The notes under the pieces are model-generated. The model saw only the letters and a program-made list of their open reading frames with translations. It did no database searches and was not told where the DNA came from. From positions 992,001 to 1,056,000 of the forward strand of contig JALJCQ010000013.1 in the NCBI GenBank assembly GCA_023091665.1: a DNA stretch of 64,000 nt, given 5' to 3'. Numbering within the stretch: the first letter of the stretch is position 1; every line of letters begins with the position of its first letter. A program made the position numbers and the translations under genes. Positions 28,899 to 38,554 of the stretch are shown one piece after another. This DNA comes from Pythium myriotylum. Its lineage: Eukaryota > Oomycota > Peronosporomycetes > Pythiales > Pythiaceae.

Positions 28899-30056
28899 AT
28901 GGCACTCGAGACCCCAAACGTCGACTACCAAAAACACAGCGACAACGAGGAAGGCGCTGCGGAGAAGGCCACAGCGAGCTCGGCACTGAGCAAAGACGAG
29001 GAGGACATTGAGAAGCACGGACAACCCGACGAAAAGCACCCGCATCTCAAGCGATTCTTCTGCTGGAGACTGACCAAGAAGAAATGGATCTACGCCGTGG
29101 TTGGCCTCGTGCTGCTCATTCTACTCGTGCTGCTGTTGATCGTCTTCCTGGCGATCATTCCCGCGATCGTCCAGCACTACGTCAACAAAGTCAAGATGTC
29201 CATCAACTATGTCGACATCAAGCAGCTCTCGACCGACCCGAATCTCAACAACTTTGATGTCCAGTTCAGTGTGCAAGTCCAGTACGACGCATCTGTGAGC
29301 TCGACGCTCAACAACGCCAAGGCTGTAATGTACTACCAGGACCAGTCCTTCGGCAAGCTCAGCATCGGCAAGCAGAAGTTCCCCAAGGGAGATCAGGATT
29401 TCCCACTCGTCCTCGATGAGAACGTTGCTATCACGGACGCTGACGTGTTCGGCTCGCTCAGTAGCGCGATGATCAAGGACAAAGAAGTCGTCGTGGACTC
29501 GCACACCAAGGTTAAAGTGCACGCGATGGGTCTCTCATTCGGCGGCATCAAGCTCAACCGCGAGTTCACGATCAAGTCGTTCGGCAACTTTCTCGACCCC
29601 AAGCCCGTCGTCAACAACATCACGCTCACGACATGCGACTCGTCGGGCTTCGAGATCAACATCAACGTGACGCTCGATAACGTGTCCCAAATCGGCATCG
29701 ATGGGGTCGGACGGCTCAACCTGAGCGTGTACAACGAGGCCAACTACCTTGGCCAGGCGATCTCCGTTAGTTCCAACGTCGGGTTCCCGCGAGGCAACTC
29801 GTCGCTCGCCCTGAATCTTTTCATCGAGCAGAACAACAACACCAAGCCGGCGCTCAATAGCATGATCAACGGCCTGCTGGGTGGCACCGGCCTGCGCTTC
29901 GACGTGACCGGCGACCACCCGTACGCGACGACGGTCGCGCTGCTCAAGAAGGCCTTCGCCTCGCTCAACATCAGCATGGTCTACACGGACGGACTGAGCA
30001 AGGTCAAGTTCAGCCCTGCGTGCAATCTCACGACCGTGGTGGCCGGGTTAGCATAA
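28899..30056 (+). CDS. Single-pass membrane protein with DUF3712/LEA2-like ectodomain, copy 1 (385 aa)
   Basis: Single exon, ATG at 28899. An acidic cytoplasmic head of about 60 residues ends in basic FFCWRLTKKKW. One strong membrane helix follows (about 65-90, Val/Leu-rich, ending FLAIIPAIVQHYV). The remainder is a beta-rich domain with blocks typical of DUF3712/LEA2-like proteins: SFGKLSIGKQKF, a KVKVHAMGLSFGG(I)KL stretch, then VNNITLTTCDSSG and a second LEA2-like repeat with NVTLDNVSQIGIDGVG and NLSVYNEANYLGQ. NxS/T sites in the ectodomain fit the secretory side. The molecular role is unknown; LEA2-like folds are often lipid-binding. It is the first of three tandem copies with the same layout. 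Confidence 0.85.
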   Translation: MALETPNVDYQKHSDNEEGAAEKATASSALSKDEEDIEKHGQPDEKHPHLKRFFCWRLTKKKWIYAVVGLVLLILLVLLLIVFLAIIPAIVQHYVNKVKMSINYVDIKQLSTDPNLNNFDVQFSVQVQYDASVSSTLNNAKAVMYYQDQSFGKLSIGKQKFPKGDQDFPLVLDENVAITDADVFGSLSSAMIKDKEVVVDSHTKVKVHAMGLSFGGIKLNREFTIKSFGNFLDPKPVVNNITLTTCDSSGFEININVTLDNVSQIGIDGVGRLNLSVYNEANYLGQAISVSSNVGFPRGNSSLALNLFIEQNNNTKPALNSMINGLLGGTGLRFDVTGDHPYATTVALLKKAFASLNISMVYTDGLSKVKFSPACNLTTVVAGLA

Positions 30057-30270
30057 AATACGGCCACTGAGACGTTCTCGACAGGCCAGCTTGACGTTGC
30101 ATGGAGATGAGCTGTTCGTTTTTGTATCCATCTGACGTTCCATGGTTCTGCGTCTGATAATTCATCAGGTTTAGCATGTTCTATTGGTTAAGAAGGAGAC
30201 GGGATCAGATGCACTTTTCCATTGGCCCCATCCCGACGGACCTTGTCACCTTCCCGCTTCGAATCGCCCG

Positions 30271-31437
30271 ATGCTCATTCCACAAGGAGACCGCGCGCCG
30301 CCCACGAAGGCCCCACGCAGCGCCATGAAGCACCGCGACTCCAACCCTGAAGCGCACTTTCTCGCCCACGACGAGCACGCCGAGAAAGCTGCGATCCAGA
30401 AAGAGGAGCAGGAGGATTGTGTGCCGCCGCGCAAGAAGTTTTTCTGCTGGAGGCTGAACAAGAGGCAGTGGCTCGCGGCCGTGGTCAGCTCCGTGTTGCT
30501 CGTCGTGGTGGTGCTATTGCTGATCCTTTTCTTCGCGATTATCCCGGCGATCTTCCAGAAGTACGTTGATAAAGTGGACCTGAGCGTGAACTACCTCGAC
30601 ATCAAATCGTTGCCGACTGATCCGAACTCAAAGGAGATCGATGTGGAGCTGAGTCTCCAAGTCGCGTACGACGCCTCTGCGAGATCGTCCATGAGTGATG
30701 CAAAGGCGACGCTGTATTACGATTCGAAGTCATTTGGCACGGTCACGCTCCCGGCCCAAAAGTTTGCCAAGGGGAGAGAATCGTTCGAGCTCAAGATCCG
30801 CAACACGGCCGAGATCTCAGACGCACAGGTCTTCCGTTCGCTGAGCGCAGCGCTGGTCACTGACGAACATGTCTCCATCACTACGCGCGCCAAAGTGAAG
30901 GCCAGTGCCATGGGACTAACGTACGGAGGATTGAATCTGAACCGCATGTTCACTATCAAAGCCTTCCACAACTTCGACAACCCAGCGCCCAAGGTCAACA
31001 ACATCAACTTGGCCGACTGCACGTCTTCCGAGTACAGGATCCTAATCAACGCGACACTCGACAATGACTCGCAGGCTGGTATTGGTGGCGTCGGTGCACT
31101 GAACTTGAGCGTCTACCATGAACAAGACTATCTCGGGCAAGCGTTGTCGACCAACTCGAGCCTCGGTCTTCCTCGTGGCGCCAACGAGATGGTGCTCGAA
31201 CTTACTGTCGAGAAGAGTGAGCAGATGACGACCGCGTTGCTCCGAATGATCTCGAAAGTGATCGGCGGCAGTGTGCAGTTCTACATCCGTGGCGACCACC
31301 CGTTCGCGACGCAGACACCACTTCTGGATGCAGCATTCGCTGCACTAAACATCAGCATGCTCTACACCGATGGTCTCTCGAAAGTCACACTCAACCCCAA
31401 GTGCGATCTCCTCTCGATTCTTGGCGGCGGAAGGTAG
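30271..31437 (+). CDS. Single-pass membrane protein with DUF3712/LEA2-like ectodomain, copy 2 (388 aa)
   Basis: Same architecture as the previous gene: charged head, KKFFCWRLNKRQW, one membrane helix (about residues 72-97), then two LEA2-like halves (FGTVTLPAQKF, LTYGGLNLNRMFTIKAF, VNNINLADCTSSEY, ALNLSVYHEQDYLGQ). The frame stays open upstream of the first ATG at 30271 without another ATG; MKHRDSN at 30325 is a shorter alternative start that would trim 18 residues. A spliced upstream exon cannot be excluded. The stop lies 1.18 kb before copy 3. Function unknown; membrane location is inferred from the helix. Confidence 0.82.
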   Translation: MLIPQGDRAPPTKAPRSAMKHRDSNPEAHFLAHDEHAEKAAIQKEEQEDCVPPRKKFFCWRLNKRQWLAAVVSSVLLVVVVLLLILFFAIIPAIFQKYVDKVDLSVNYLDIKSLPTDPNSKEIDVELSLQVAYDASARSSMSDAKATLYYDSKSFGTVTLPAQKFAKGRESFELKIRNTAEISDAQVFRSLSAALVTDEHVSITTRAKVKASAMGLTYGGLNLNRMFTIKAFHNFDNPAPKVNNINLADCTSSEYRILINATLDNDSQAGIGGVGALNLSVYHEQDYLGQALSTNSSLGLPRGANEMVLELTVEKSEQMTTALLRMISKVIGGSVQFYIRGDHPFATQTPLLDAAFAALNISMLYTDGLSKVTLNPKCDLLSILGGGR

Positions 31438-32580
31438 ACCCCACACCTTTTCTAGCTGGCACCTGGGGCAGTGGAGTGCGGATGAGTACAGGAAACCTCG
31501 GCAACAAACCTGTCTCAGGCAGCCTCTTTAGCGAAATCATAGCACTGCTGATCCGGGGAGGTCTTTGTTTTCCCTGTGAATGTTGAAGCTGGCAGAGTAC
31601 AGTGTGACAAAGTACAGTGTATCGCTTCTTCTTGTTGAGACTCTACACCACCCACGCAAGTTGCCAGTGGCTCCGCAGACGAGTCCATGTATCGTCATAT
31701 GCGATTTATTTTCCGAACTGCGACGTGCCAACTGCTCGGTAGAGTGCTGCCTCGTTCATGTCCATGCATTATGGGATCCTTCCCGCAGCAAGAAGACGAT
31801 GTTGTTGAAAATGCCTAAGGGTGATGTCTCTGCGAGAGCCTCGTCGAGTGCGAGACACATCACTAACGACAACTTTGATGGTGGCTTCCAGTCCCTGTGG
31901 AAAGAATGGACCTCGCCACTCGTTTGTTTCCTTACGACAAGTCGATCGTTGGCCCGCGCCGACCAGGATGACACTTCATTCGCATTCGACCAGTCGTGCT
32001 ATCGTACCTCTTCCGCTCACTGTCATTGGTGAGAGTCAGTTCATTTTCAGATTTCATCAGTGGGCTGATCCGGATAATACAGCATGTGATTGGCTAAATG
32101 ATAGTAGGAATCAGATGGTTACCTGGTTTTGGACCAAACCTTTTGATGGATGATCTTGTGCATTTTTGGATAAACATCGTCTTTGTACACCTGTCTTCCG
32201 CGTTAAAGAAGTACATCAAACTGATCGTCTGCAGAGTGGACAGGCACAAATGGGACACATGTACTATTGTAAAGTAAAGATGTACACCGTGTCTTTGTCT
32301 ACGGAGTCTCACTTCCAAATTTAGATGTTCATCCAGTATATTCAGCATTTCAGACCTCTATATCAGTACAGTACCCCTGAATTCAACTCATATAGCGTAC
32401 TGTGCATGAACAGGCCGTCGTTGTGCTCGTGGGGATCACTGGCCGCGCTCATTGATGGAGAACTGACTTTTCCTGCCCGCGAGACGCGAGCGGCGTCTGG
32501 GCGCTGCACTCGTGGGCGCCTCGTTCTCTCCCCACACAGACAAACAGATCCTCTTTCGCAGCGGACGATCCAAATTCGCG
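31438..32580. other. Intergenic region, no gene seen
   Basis: About 1.1 kb between DUF3712 copies 2 and 3. The longest frame (31580-32032, plus) starts with a non-ATG codon and shows no domain. I see no decayed DUF3712 copy here. Confidence 0.5.
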
Positions 32581-32615
32581 AGGTCCAAGGTCCGAGGTCC
32601 GAGGTCCGAGGTCCC
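32581..32615. repeat. Five tandem copies of a 7-bp unit before a start codon
   Basis: AGGTCCA, AGGTCCG three times, then AGGTCCC, ending five bases before the ATG of DUF3712 copy 3. It lies in the presumed 5' leader. The number of units may vary between strains. Confidence 0.85.
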
Positions 32616-32620
32616 AGGCC

Positions 32621-33826
32621 ATGGCGCGCACCATGTCACTCCGCAATCCGCACGCACAGTCTCCGATCGTGCTAGAAGATCTCGAAAAGCGTCCGTCAAC
32701 GGCAATGGGGGACTCCAAGATGGACGCCCTCTCGACCAATCGCCGCAGCCAGGACAAGGTCTTCGTGATGGAGTACGAAGAGACCCAGCGAGGACCCGGA
32801 CGCAAGCGCTTCCTCAAGTGGTGGCTCACCAAGAAGCAGTGGTGGATGGCCGTGATCATCTGCATCCTGCTCGTGCTGCTCGTCATTCTGCTCGTGATCT
32901 TCTTCGGCATTGTGCCCGGTATTTTCCAGAGCAATCTCGACAAGGTCAAGCTGTCAATCAACTACATGGACATCAAGTCCATGCCCACGGACGCGACCAC
33001 CAACAAGATGGACGTTGAACTCAGCATCCGCATCGACGCTGACGCCTCCGCGAGCTCCAGGATTGACGAGACCCCCGTGACGCTGTACTACTTGGGGAGG
33101 CCGTTCAGCGCGGTCTCTCTGCCGGAACAAAAGATCGCCAAGGGCAAGAGCTCGTTCGATCTCGTGCTTCGAGACATGGCGGAAATCTCGGACGTTGCTG
33201 TGTTCCGCTCGCTGAGCAAAGCGCTCGTGACGGACAAGAACGTGACCGTCTCTGGCCGCGCAGAGGTCCGAGCCCACGCCATGGGGCTCTCCTACGGCGG
33301 ACTCAAGCTCAACCGAGATTTCACAATCAAGGCTTTCAACCAGTTCCAGGACCCGATGCCAGTATACAACAATATCACGCTCAGCGCGTGTTCATCGACG
33401 TCCTACAAGATGCTTATCAATGTCACGCTCGACAACGTTGCGCAGGTGGGCATCGGCGGTATCGGCGCACTCAACCTGAGTGTCTACTACAAGCAAGGTT
33501 ACCTTGGTCAGGCCATCTCGACCGACTCGAGCCTCGGCATCCCTCGAGGTGCCACCCCGATGGAACTGCAACTCACGATCGAGAAGAGCACCAAGGTGTT
33601 GTCTGCGATGGGCGCCATGCTCCAGGGAATGCTGGCGTCGGACGCCCAGTTCTACGTGTCTGGCAACAACCCGTACGCGACCCAGGCCCCCCTCTTGTCC
33701 GACGCTCTCGCTCAACTCAACATGAGTATGCCCTACAAGGACGGCTTGTCCAAGGTCACGCTCAACCCGCAGTGCGATCTCGCATCGCTACTCGCTCTGG
33801 CGACCGGCTCTGGTACCACGTCGTGA
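32621..33826 (+). CDS. Single-pass membrane protein with DUF3712/LEA2-like ectodomain, copy 3 (401 aa)
   Basis: Single exon with ATG at 32621. A head of about 70 residues ends in RKRFLKWWLTKKQWWMA, leading straight into the membrane helix (about 78-105). The ectodomain keeps the family blocks VKLSINYMDIKSMPTD, LYYLGRPFSAVSLPEQK, HAMGLSYGGLKLNRDFTIKAF, VYNNITLSACSSTSY and LNLSVYYKQGYLGQ. Other in-frame Mets (MSLRN, MGDSKM) make the exact start slightly uncertain. Copies 1-3 share the cytoplasmic basic/aromatic box just before the helix, which may be a retention or interaction motif (inference). Confidence 0.85.
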   Translation: MARTMSLRNPHAQSPIVLEDLEKRPSTAMGDSKMDALSTNRRSQDKVFVMEYEETQRGPGRKRFLKWWLTKKQWWMAVIICILLVLLVILLVIFFGIVPGIFQSNLDKVKLSINYMDIKSMPTDATTNKMDVELSIRIDADASASSRIDETPVTLYYLGRPFSAVSLPEQKIAKGKSSFDLVLRDMAEISDVAVFRSLSKALVTDKNVTVSGRAEVRAHAMGLSYGGLKLNRDFTIKAFNQFQDPMPVYNNITLSACSSTSYKMLINVTLDNVAQVGIGGIGALNLSVYYKQGYLGQAISTDSSLGIPRGATPMELQLTIEKSTKVLSAMGAMLQGMLASDAQFYVSGNNPYATQAPLLSDALAQLNMSMPYKDGLSKVTLNPQCDLASLLALATGSGTTS

Positions 33827-34092
33827 TGGGGCTAGCGTCGAATCTTTGAGCCACAAAGATCGCCATCGCCCACCGTAGACGCAGCCACGACACCCAGTGA
33901 GACCCACGGGGCTTGCTGGCGCTCAGTATTTAGTGCTTCATGATTTTGTTCACTGTCAATACAGTTCTTCACTCGTGCCCTTGAACCTGTCTCACGTCAC
34001 AGATTTACCCTTGTTTCAGCCAATCGTGACGTGTCCCACGTGACGGTCTCCGCTATTCCACCCGATTCTTGGCGGGAGGAAACGGAAGCTCC

Positions 34093-36195
34093 ATGAAGCA
34101 CGGCCGTGACGACGACGCGGCGTCTCTCGAGGCTAAGAAGCCGAGCCACATAGAGTCTCATGACGCAGGCATCGCGTCGCTCCCGCTGCCAGCACTCACG
34201 CTCGTGTGGAGCTACGCTGTGTCGCTCTCGACCAGCGACGGAGTCTGCGATAATGCTGAGCACCAGTTGCTGCTGCGAGACACCCACGACCTGCAGCTCG
34301 TGTGTCTTACGTGGCGTAGCCATATGCAGGAGGTTCTGCGTGAGAAGCTCCGCGGTGTCGCGATCATCGACGTCGTTGCGGCCGCCAAGGCCCACGGCGA
34401 GTCCACCGAGAAGCTCGTGATATCTGTCGAAAGTTTCGATAAGGCAGCTCCCGTGACGGACTTGCGTGTGGTCATGGGAGATATCTTCTCGGGTCACGAC
34501 TTCAACGACAACGGCATCTGGATGGACGACGAGCAGGCACTGATCGCTGTGCGCGTCCAGCGAGCACCCGAGCTCCACAAGAAGCAGCCAGAAATCGACT
34601 GGGAGGCAACACTCAAGCCCTGTGGGGAGACCGTGGCGCGACTCGATTTGTCGCGTATGCTACTCAACACAAAGCACCTGGGGGAGTTTCTTCGCGCTGC
34701 GGCCAAGCTTTGCCCAAACGTGAAAGCTCTCATTATGCCGCCCAAGGAGAACAAAATGTACAAGAACGAAAGCACCCGCGAGGACAACATGGATAGCTTG
34801 TCGGCAGCGATGAAGACGTGGAAAGAGAGCAACGGCGGGCTAACACATCTGCGTGTACCGTTTGTGGGCATGGATCTTATCAGCACGCTCACGTATGTCA
34901 ACAACATCTCTGTCTGCTGCCCGGACCTCGAGCACTTCGACGGCTGGCGCTTCACGTTCATCGAGCAGTGCAACCTGGAGTTTGTAACGTGCGATGAGCT
35001 TATCATGGCGCCGCCTGAGCTTTGGGCCGATTTGTGGAAACGCCTCACCAAGCTCAAGACCTTCAACACGGTGGTTATCCCATTTGCAGAAGACTTTTAC
35101 GCTGAAATGACCGAGCACGAGAAGCCTGCTCTTGAAGAACTGACAATTAGCTTCAACTCGCTGTACGCCAATCCAAGCCCCGATATGGACAGCGCTCTGT
35201 TTCAAGAGCTAGTGCAGACCGTTCCGAACTTGCGGAAGCTGGCAGTCGTGTGCGGAGACCCTGGCTCGGACGAATGGTCTCCTGGCGACGGTTTCGATGA
35301 CAAGTTCCTCAACGAAGTCTCAGTTCGCTGCCCGAAGTTGGAGAAACTGGCCATCAAGAGTTACCAGCCTGTCGAGACCATCTCAGTAGCTGGACTGACA
35401 GCGTTATTCAGCATGCCAGAGCTCAAGAACATCACTATACGCAGTCTGCCGTCACTAGACGATTCTTTCCTCGACCTCCTCGACGAGCGAATGCGCAAGA
35501 AACAGCCACTTCGACTCCGCCTAACTGTCAAGCGCATGAATGATCTGATCTGGAAGGTCATGTCCCGGATCGGAAGCATGAAGCCGGAGGAGTTTGACGG
35601 TGTGCAGCTGTCGTTGAGTCTCATGACGCCCGACGTGTTCGGCCACAGAGTGGAAGATCCCAAAGACCAGAACGGCCGTCTCCACAAAGCAGAGGACATC
35701 GAAAAGCTATACGATGCCATAAAGAGTGCGTTTGGACCCATTGTTCGAGTCCATCTCCACACGACACCTCCACACGATCCCGAAGACGATTTCGTTCAGT
35801 TTGATAGCCTTGAGCTGAGTATCAACGACCCAGAGAACTTCTCATGCATGCGCGATAAATCTATCGAGATCGGTAACGAAGACATCGAGCAGGATCTGTG
35901 TGGTGAGGACGTTCGCCGCGACGGAATTTATGAGCGTGATCCCGATGGTGCTCTCGAGGTATTGGAAACGATCATAAGCAATGATCGCCCGCGGAGATTG
36001 CACGTCCCTGGGCTCATGTCGGATGACGAGTATGAAAACAGCGAAGATGACGGAGACGAGTTCCGTTTCGATGACGGGGATGCGATCGAGCTTGCCGGCG
36101 ATGATGACGACGAAGGTGTTGAGGAAAGTGATGACGAAGGGGACATTTTCGGGAATGGCGAGGAGGATGAAGACGAGGACGACGAAGAGGAATAG
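34093..36195 (+). CDS. RNI-like leucine-rich protein with acidic tail (700 aa)
   Basis: Single exon; the first ATG in the frame is at 34093 (MKHGRDDDA). The head ASLPLPALTLVWSY and the later LQLVCLTWRSHMQEV form a short F-box-like region (about residues 25-85). Leucine-rich segments follow: VARLDLSRMLLNTKHLGEF, LCPNVKALIMPP, CCPDLEHFDGWRFTF, VPNLRKLAVVCG, RCPKLEKLAIKSY and LFSMPELKNITIRSL. The last 100 residues are Asp/Glu-rich and end EDEDEDDEEE, a histone- or ribosome-binding type of tail found in nuclear or chaperone proteins; its role here is unknown. It is the longest member of the RNI family in the window. Its stop faces the stop of the next gene with 29 bases between them. Confidence 0.8.
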   Translation: MKHGRDDDAASLEAKKPSHIESHDAGIASLPLPALTLVWSYAVSLSTSDGVCDNAEHQLLLRDTHDLQLVCLTWRSHMQEVLREKLRGVAIIDVVAAAKAHGESTEKLVISVESFDKAAPVTDLRVVMGDIFSGHDFNDNGIWMDDEQALIAVRVQRAPELHKKQPEIDWEATLKPCGETVARLDLSRMLLNTKHLGEFLRAAAKLCPNVKALIMPPKENKMYKNESTREDNMDSLSAAMKTWKESNGGLTHLRVPFVGMDLISTLTYVNNISVCCPDLEHFDGWRFTFIEQCNLEFVTCDELIMAPPELWADLWKRLTKLKTFNTVVIPFAEDFYAEMTEHEKPALEELTISFNSLYANPSPDMDSALFQELVQTVPNLRKLAVVCGDPGSDEWSPGDGFDDKFLNEVSVRCPKLEKLAIKSYQPVETISVAGLTALFSMPELKNITIRSLPSLDDSFLDLLDERMRKKQPLRLRLTVKRMNDLIWKVMSRIGSMKPEEFDGVQLSLSLMTPDVFGHRVEDPKDQNGRLHKAEDIEKLYDAIKSAFGPIVRVHLHTTPPHDPEDDFVQFDSLELSINDPENFSCMRDKSIEIGNEDIEQDLCGEDVRRDGIYERDPDGALEVLETIISNDRPRRLHVPGLMSDDEYENSEDDGDEFRFDDGDAIELAGDDDDEGVEESDDEGDIFGNGEEDEDEDDEEE

Positions 36196-36224
36196 GTCTG
36201 GTAGGAGCTGGTACGCATGTGTGT

Positions 36225-38078
36225 TTAGTCGATAACAATGCCTTGCGCTTGACAACACTTCGAGTCACAGTGCATCTCTCGGCGAACTTCAAAGTGGTTT
36301 TGCCCAGGAACACTTCCTCGCGGGAGGGCGTCGTTCACACTGAACTGGAGGTGGACAAGATCCACATCTACGCCAGGTAAAGCGTTGGAAGGGTTTTTGG
36401 TGTGCGCGTGGAGCTTCATCTTCCCTTGCCCTTTATCTTGGAGGCGTTCGACGAGTTGCTCCAGTTCAACTGTTCTGATTGAGCAATTGTCGAAGGAGGA
36501 GACTTCATTCCAGGGGAGATCACGAGAAGGAAGCTGTGTGAGCGAGAGTGAGATCATCATGGAACGAGTCGCCTCGGGCGTTCTATCAGCGAGCTGGCGA
36601 AGCAGGTTCCATACGTGAGATTGTCCTGCAGCGAATGACAGTCGCACTCGCATCGCAGGTTTTCCCCAGAGCGCAATAGCCGAGAACACAGGTGACAGCA
36701 TCCTCAGTCGTTGAATCTCAAGAATCTCGAGACAGTCAAATTTGGAAAGCGAAGCGAACCCGAGGTGGTCGATGTCAAACAGCACAACGGGGTCTGCACA
36801 TTGGATGCGGAGTTCTCGTAGCAGTGGGCACAGGGATTTGAGCATCTGGATCAGCTGGTTGTTGATTGCTTCACGAGGATCCCAGACATCTCGCCGCACA
36901 AATGGAATCTCAAGTCGGAGGTGCTGGAGATTCGGCATCTGGAAGACCATCATGGAGAACGATGCATCTGTGAACTCATGGTGCCGAGCTTTAGCTGAAT
37001 CCAGCGCGAGATGGAACGTCTCCAGCGCCGACTTCCTTGCTAGTGCGAAAACGTCAACATACGAGTCATCGAACGGCATCACCACTGTACTGAAGGCTCG
37101 CAGTCGCGTGCAGCTCCTCCAGAAAGCGGCCCACAAGACGGGTGGCGCCGGCCAGTAGACATCGCAGCTCGTCTGCCCGTCCTCATGGAGACGGTAGGTG
37201 TCTTGCCACCCGTCGAGGTACTCAATATCCGGGCAGTACGCTGTGAGCGCTCGTAGCAGCCGCACCGACGTGTTCTCATCGAAGCGTCCGAACGGGATCC
37301 GCAGATGCACGAGCCCGCCGTTCGCTCGATGCCACCGCTGCAAAGCGCCGTAGAGTTCGTTCAGGTTCGCTTCTCGCGCCTCGTTGTCTTCACTGAAGCG
37401 CGGCGTCTGCTTGGGCAAACTCAGCACGCGCACGTGGACACAGGCGGTGGATGCTGCGAGAAGAACGTTGCCCAGGTGGACGCAGTCGAGCGGCATCTGC
37501 GAGAGATCGAGTCTGACGAGCGACGTCACGCGAGGCTGCAGCAGTGTCGCCCAGTCGATGCGGATACTCCCCATGCTTCTCACGACGCAGCTCGGGGCCT
37601 GCAGCTGCAGCGCGTCGTCATAGTCCGTCGGGATGCTGCACCACGCTGGCGTGTCACGCTGGGCGTCGTCGACCGTCACGACGCTGCGCACCACGAGCCG
37701 CAGGTCCGAGGCGGACGCGTTGGCGTGGACGTCTCGACTGCTCCCGCTGGCGTTCGCGTTCGGTGGCCGCGCCACTGCCGCGCTGACGTCGATCCAAGCG
37801 ACGTGCGACGCCCATCGCGCGCAGAGCAGCGAGGCGAACGCGTTCCAGTCGCGACTGACGAGCTTCAGCGGAGCGAGCGAGCGGTGGAGATCCGCGAGGC
37901 TGAACGGCACGGGATACAGTCGATCGGCGTGAGCGGCGACCGCGAGATGGCTGACGATGAGCTCGAGCACGCCGAGAGGAAGAGCAGCGACCGCGAGTCG
38001 CTCGGCGGAGCTCGTGGGCGGCGGTAGACGCGAGGGCGGCGCCGCGGCGGGCTCCAATGGCATCCGCTTGCCCAGCAT
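36225..38078 (-). CDS. F-box-like / RNI-like leucine-rich protein (617 aa)
   Basis: Single exon, ATG at 38078, convergent with the gene at 34093. The Pro/Ala-rich start is followed by an F-box-like head (VAALPLGVLELIVSHL, then LAPLKLVSRDWNAFASLL). Leucine-rich blocks align with the upstream gene: VTSLVRLDLSQMPLDCVHLG, LQRWHRANGGLVHLRIPFGR, YCPDIEYLDGWQDTYR, MPNLQHLRLEIPF and LCPLLRELRIQCAD. The match to the 34093 gene in the middle blocks (RFDENTS/DGWQDTY; PPVLWAAFWRSCTRLRAF versus PPELWADLWKRLTKLKTF) makes these two the closest pair, placed tail to tail. Function is not shown by sequence. Confidence 0.8.
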   Translation of the reverse strand: MLGKRMPLEPAAAPPSRLPPPTSSAERLAVAALPLGVLELIVSHLAVAAHADRLYPVPFSLADLHRSLAPLKLVSRDWNAFASLLCARWASHVAWIDVSAAVARPPNANASGSSRDVHANASASDLRLVVRSVVTVDDAQRDTPAWCSIPTDYDDALQLQAPSCVVRSMGSIRIDWATLLQPRVTSLVRLDLSQMPLDCVHLGNVLLAASTACVHVRVLSLPKQTPRFSEDNEAREANLNELYGALQRWHRANGGLVHLRIPFGRFDENTSVRLLRALTAYCPDIEYLDGWQDTYRLHEDGQTSCDVYWPAPPVLWAAFWRSCTRLRAFSTVVMPFDDSYVDVFALARKSALETFHLALDSAKARHHEFTDASFSMMVFQMPNLQHLRLEIPFVRRDVWDPREAINNQLIQMLKSLCPLLRELRIQCADPVVLFDIDHLGFASLSKFDCLEILEIQRLRMLSPVFSAIALWGKPAMRVRLSFAAGQSHVWNLLRQLADRTPEATRSMMISLSLTQLPSRDLPWNEVSSFDNCSIRTVELEQLVERLQDKGQGKMKLHAHTKNPSNALPGVDVDLVHLQFSVNDALPRGSVPGQNHFEVRREMHCDSKCCQAQGIVID

Positions 38079-38554
38079 CGTGGAAGTGTGTGGAGAAGAT
38101 ACCTTCGCTCAACATTTCTGTAGCCATCTTCGTGAGCAGCGATTGCCTTTCTCACACTGGCAGTACTGTGTTTGAACTCGGCGTCCTTTGATGCGAAACC
38201 AACTACGCCGCTTTATCGTGGGTCTCGGAGGGCTCTCGCTCGACGCACACGAGCGAATATTTGGATAATGGAGAGTAATGGACGATTAGAGTCGCCTCTA
38301 GTCAAGAGATCGCTAGACTCCCAGTCGGTGGTGGTACTTTCGATGGAGAGTGGTGCCTCGCATTTGCTTCTAGTAGATCGCTCGAGCGATCGTCAAGCCT
38401 CAAAGCCATCCTTGCTCTCGGCATCGGATACACCGCTGCAATCGACGAGGAGAAGGGGCGTTTTGAAGCAGTCCGTGAAACAGAAGCAACGAGTCTGGTG
38501 AGAAGTGGCTATTGTAGCAGTGGAGTATTTACACAGACACAAAAATACAGCGGA
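38079..38554. other. Intergenic region, no gene seen
   Basis: About 480 bases between the start of an RNI-like gene and the 3' end of the next minus-strand gene. Short frames only. Confidence 0.5.

Noticed and set aside
37305..38027. 240-codon plus-strand frame opposite the RNI-like gene at 36225-38078
   Set aside because: Antisense shadow with no domain; the minus strand carries the conserved family blocks.
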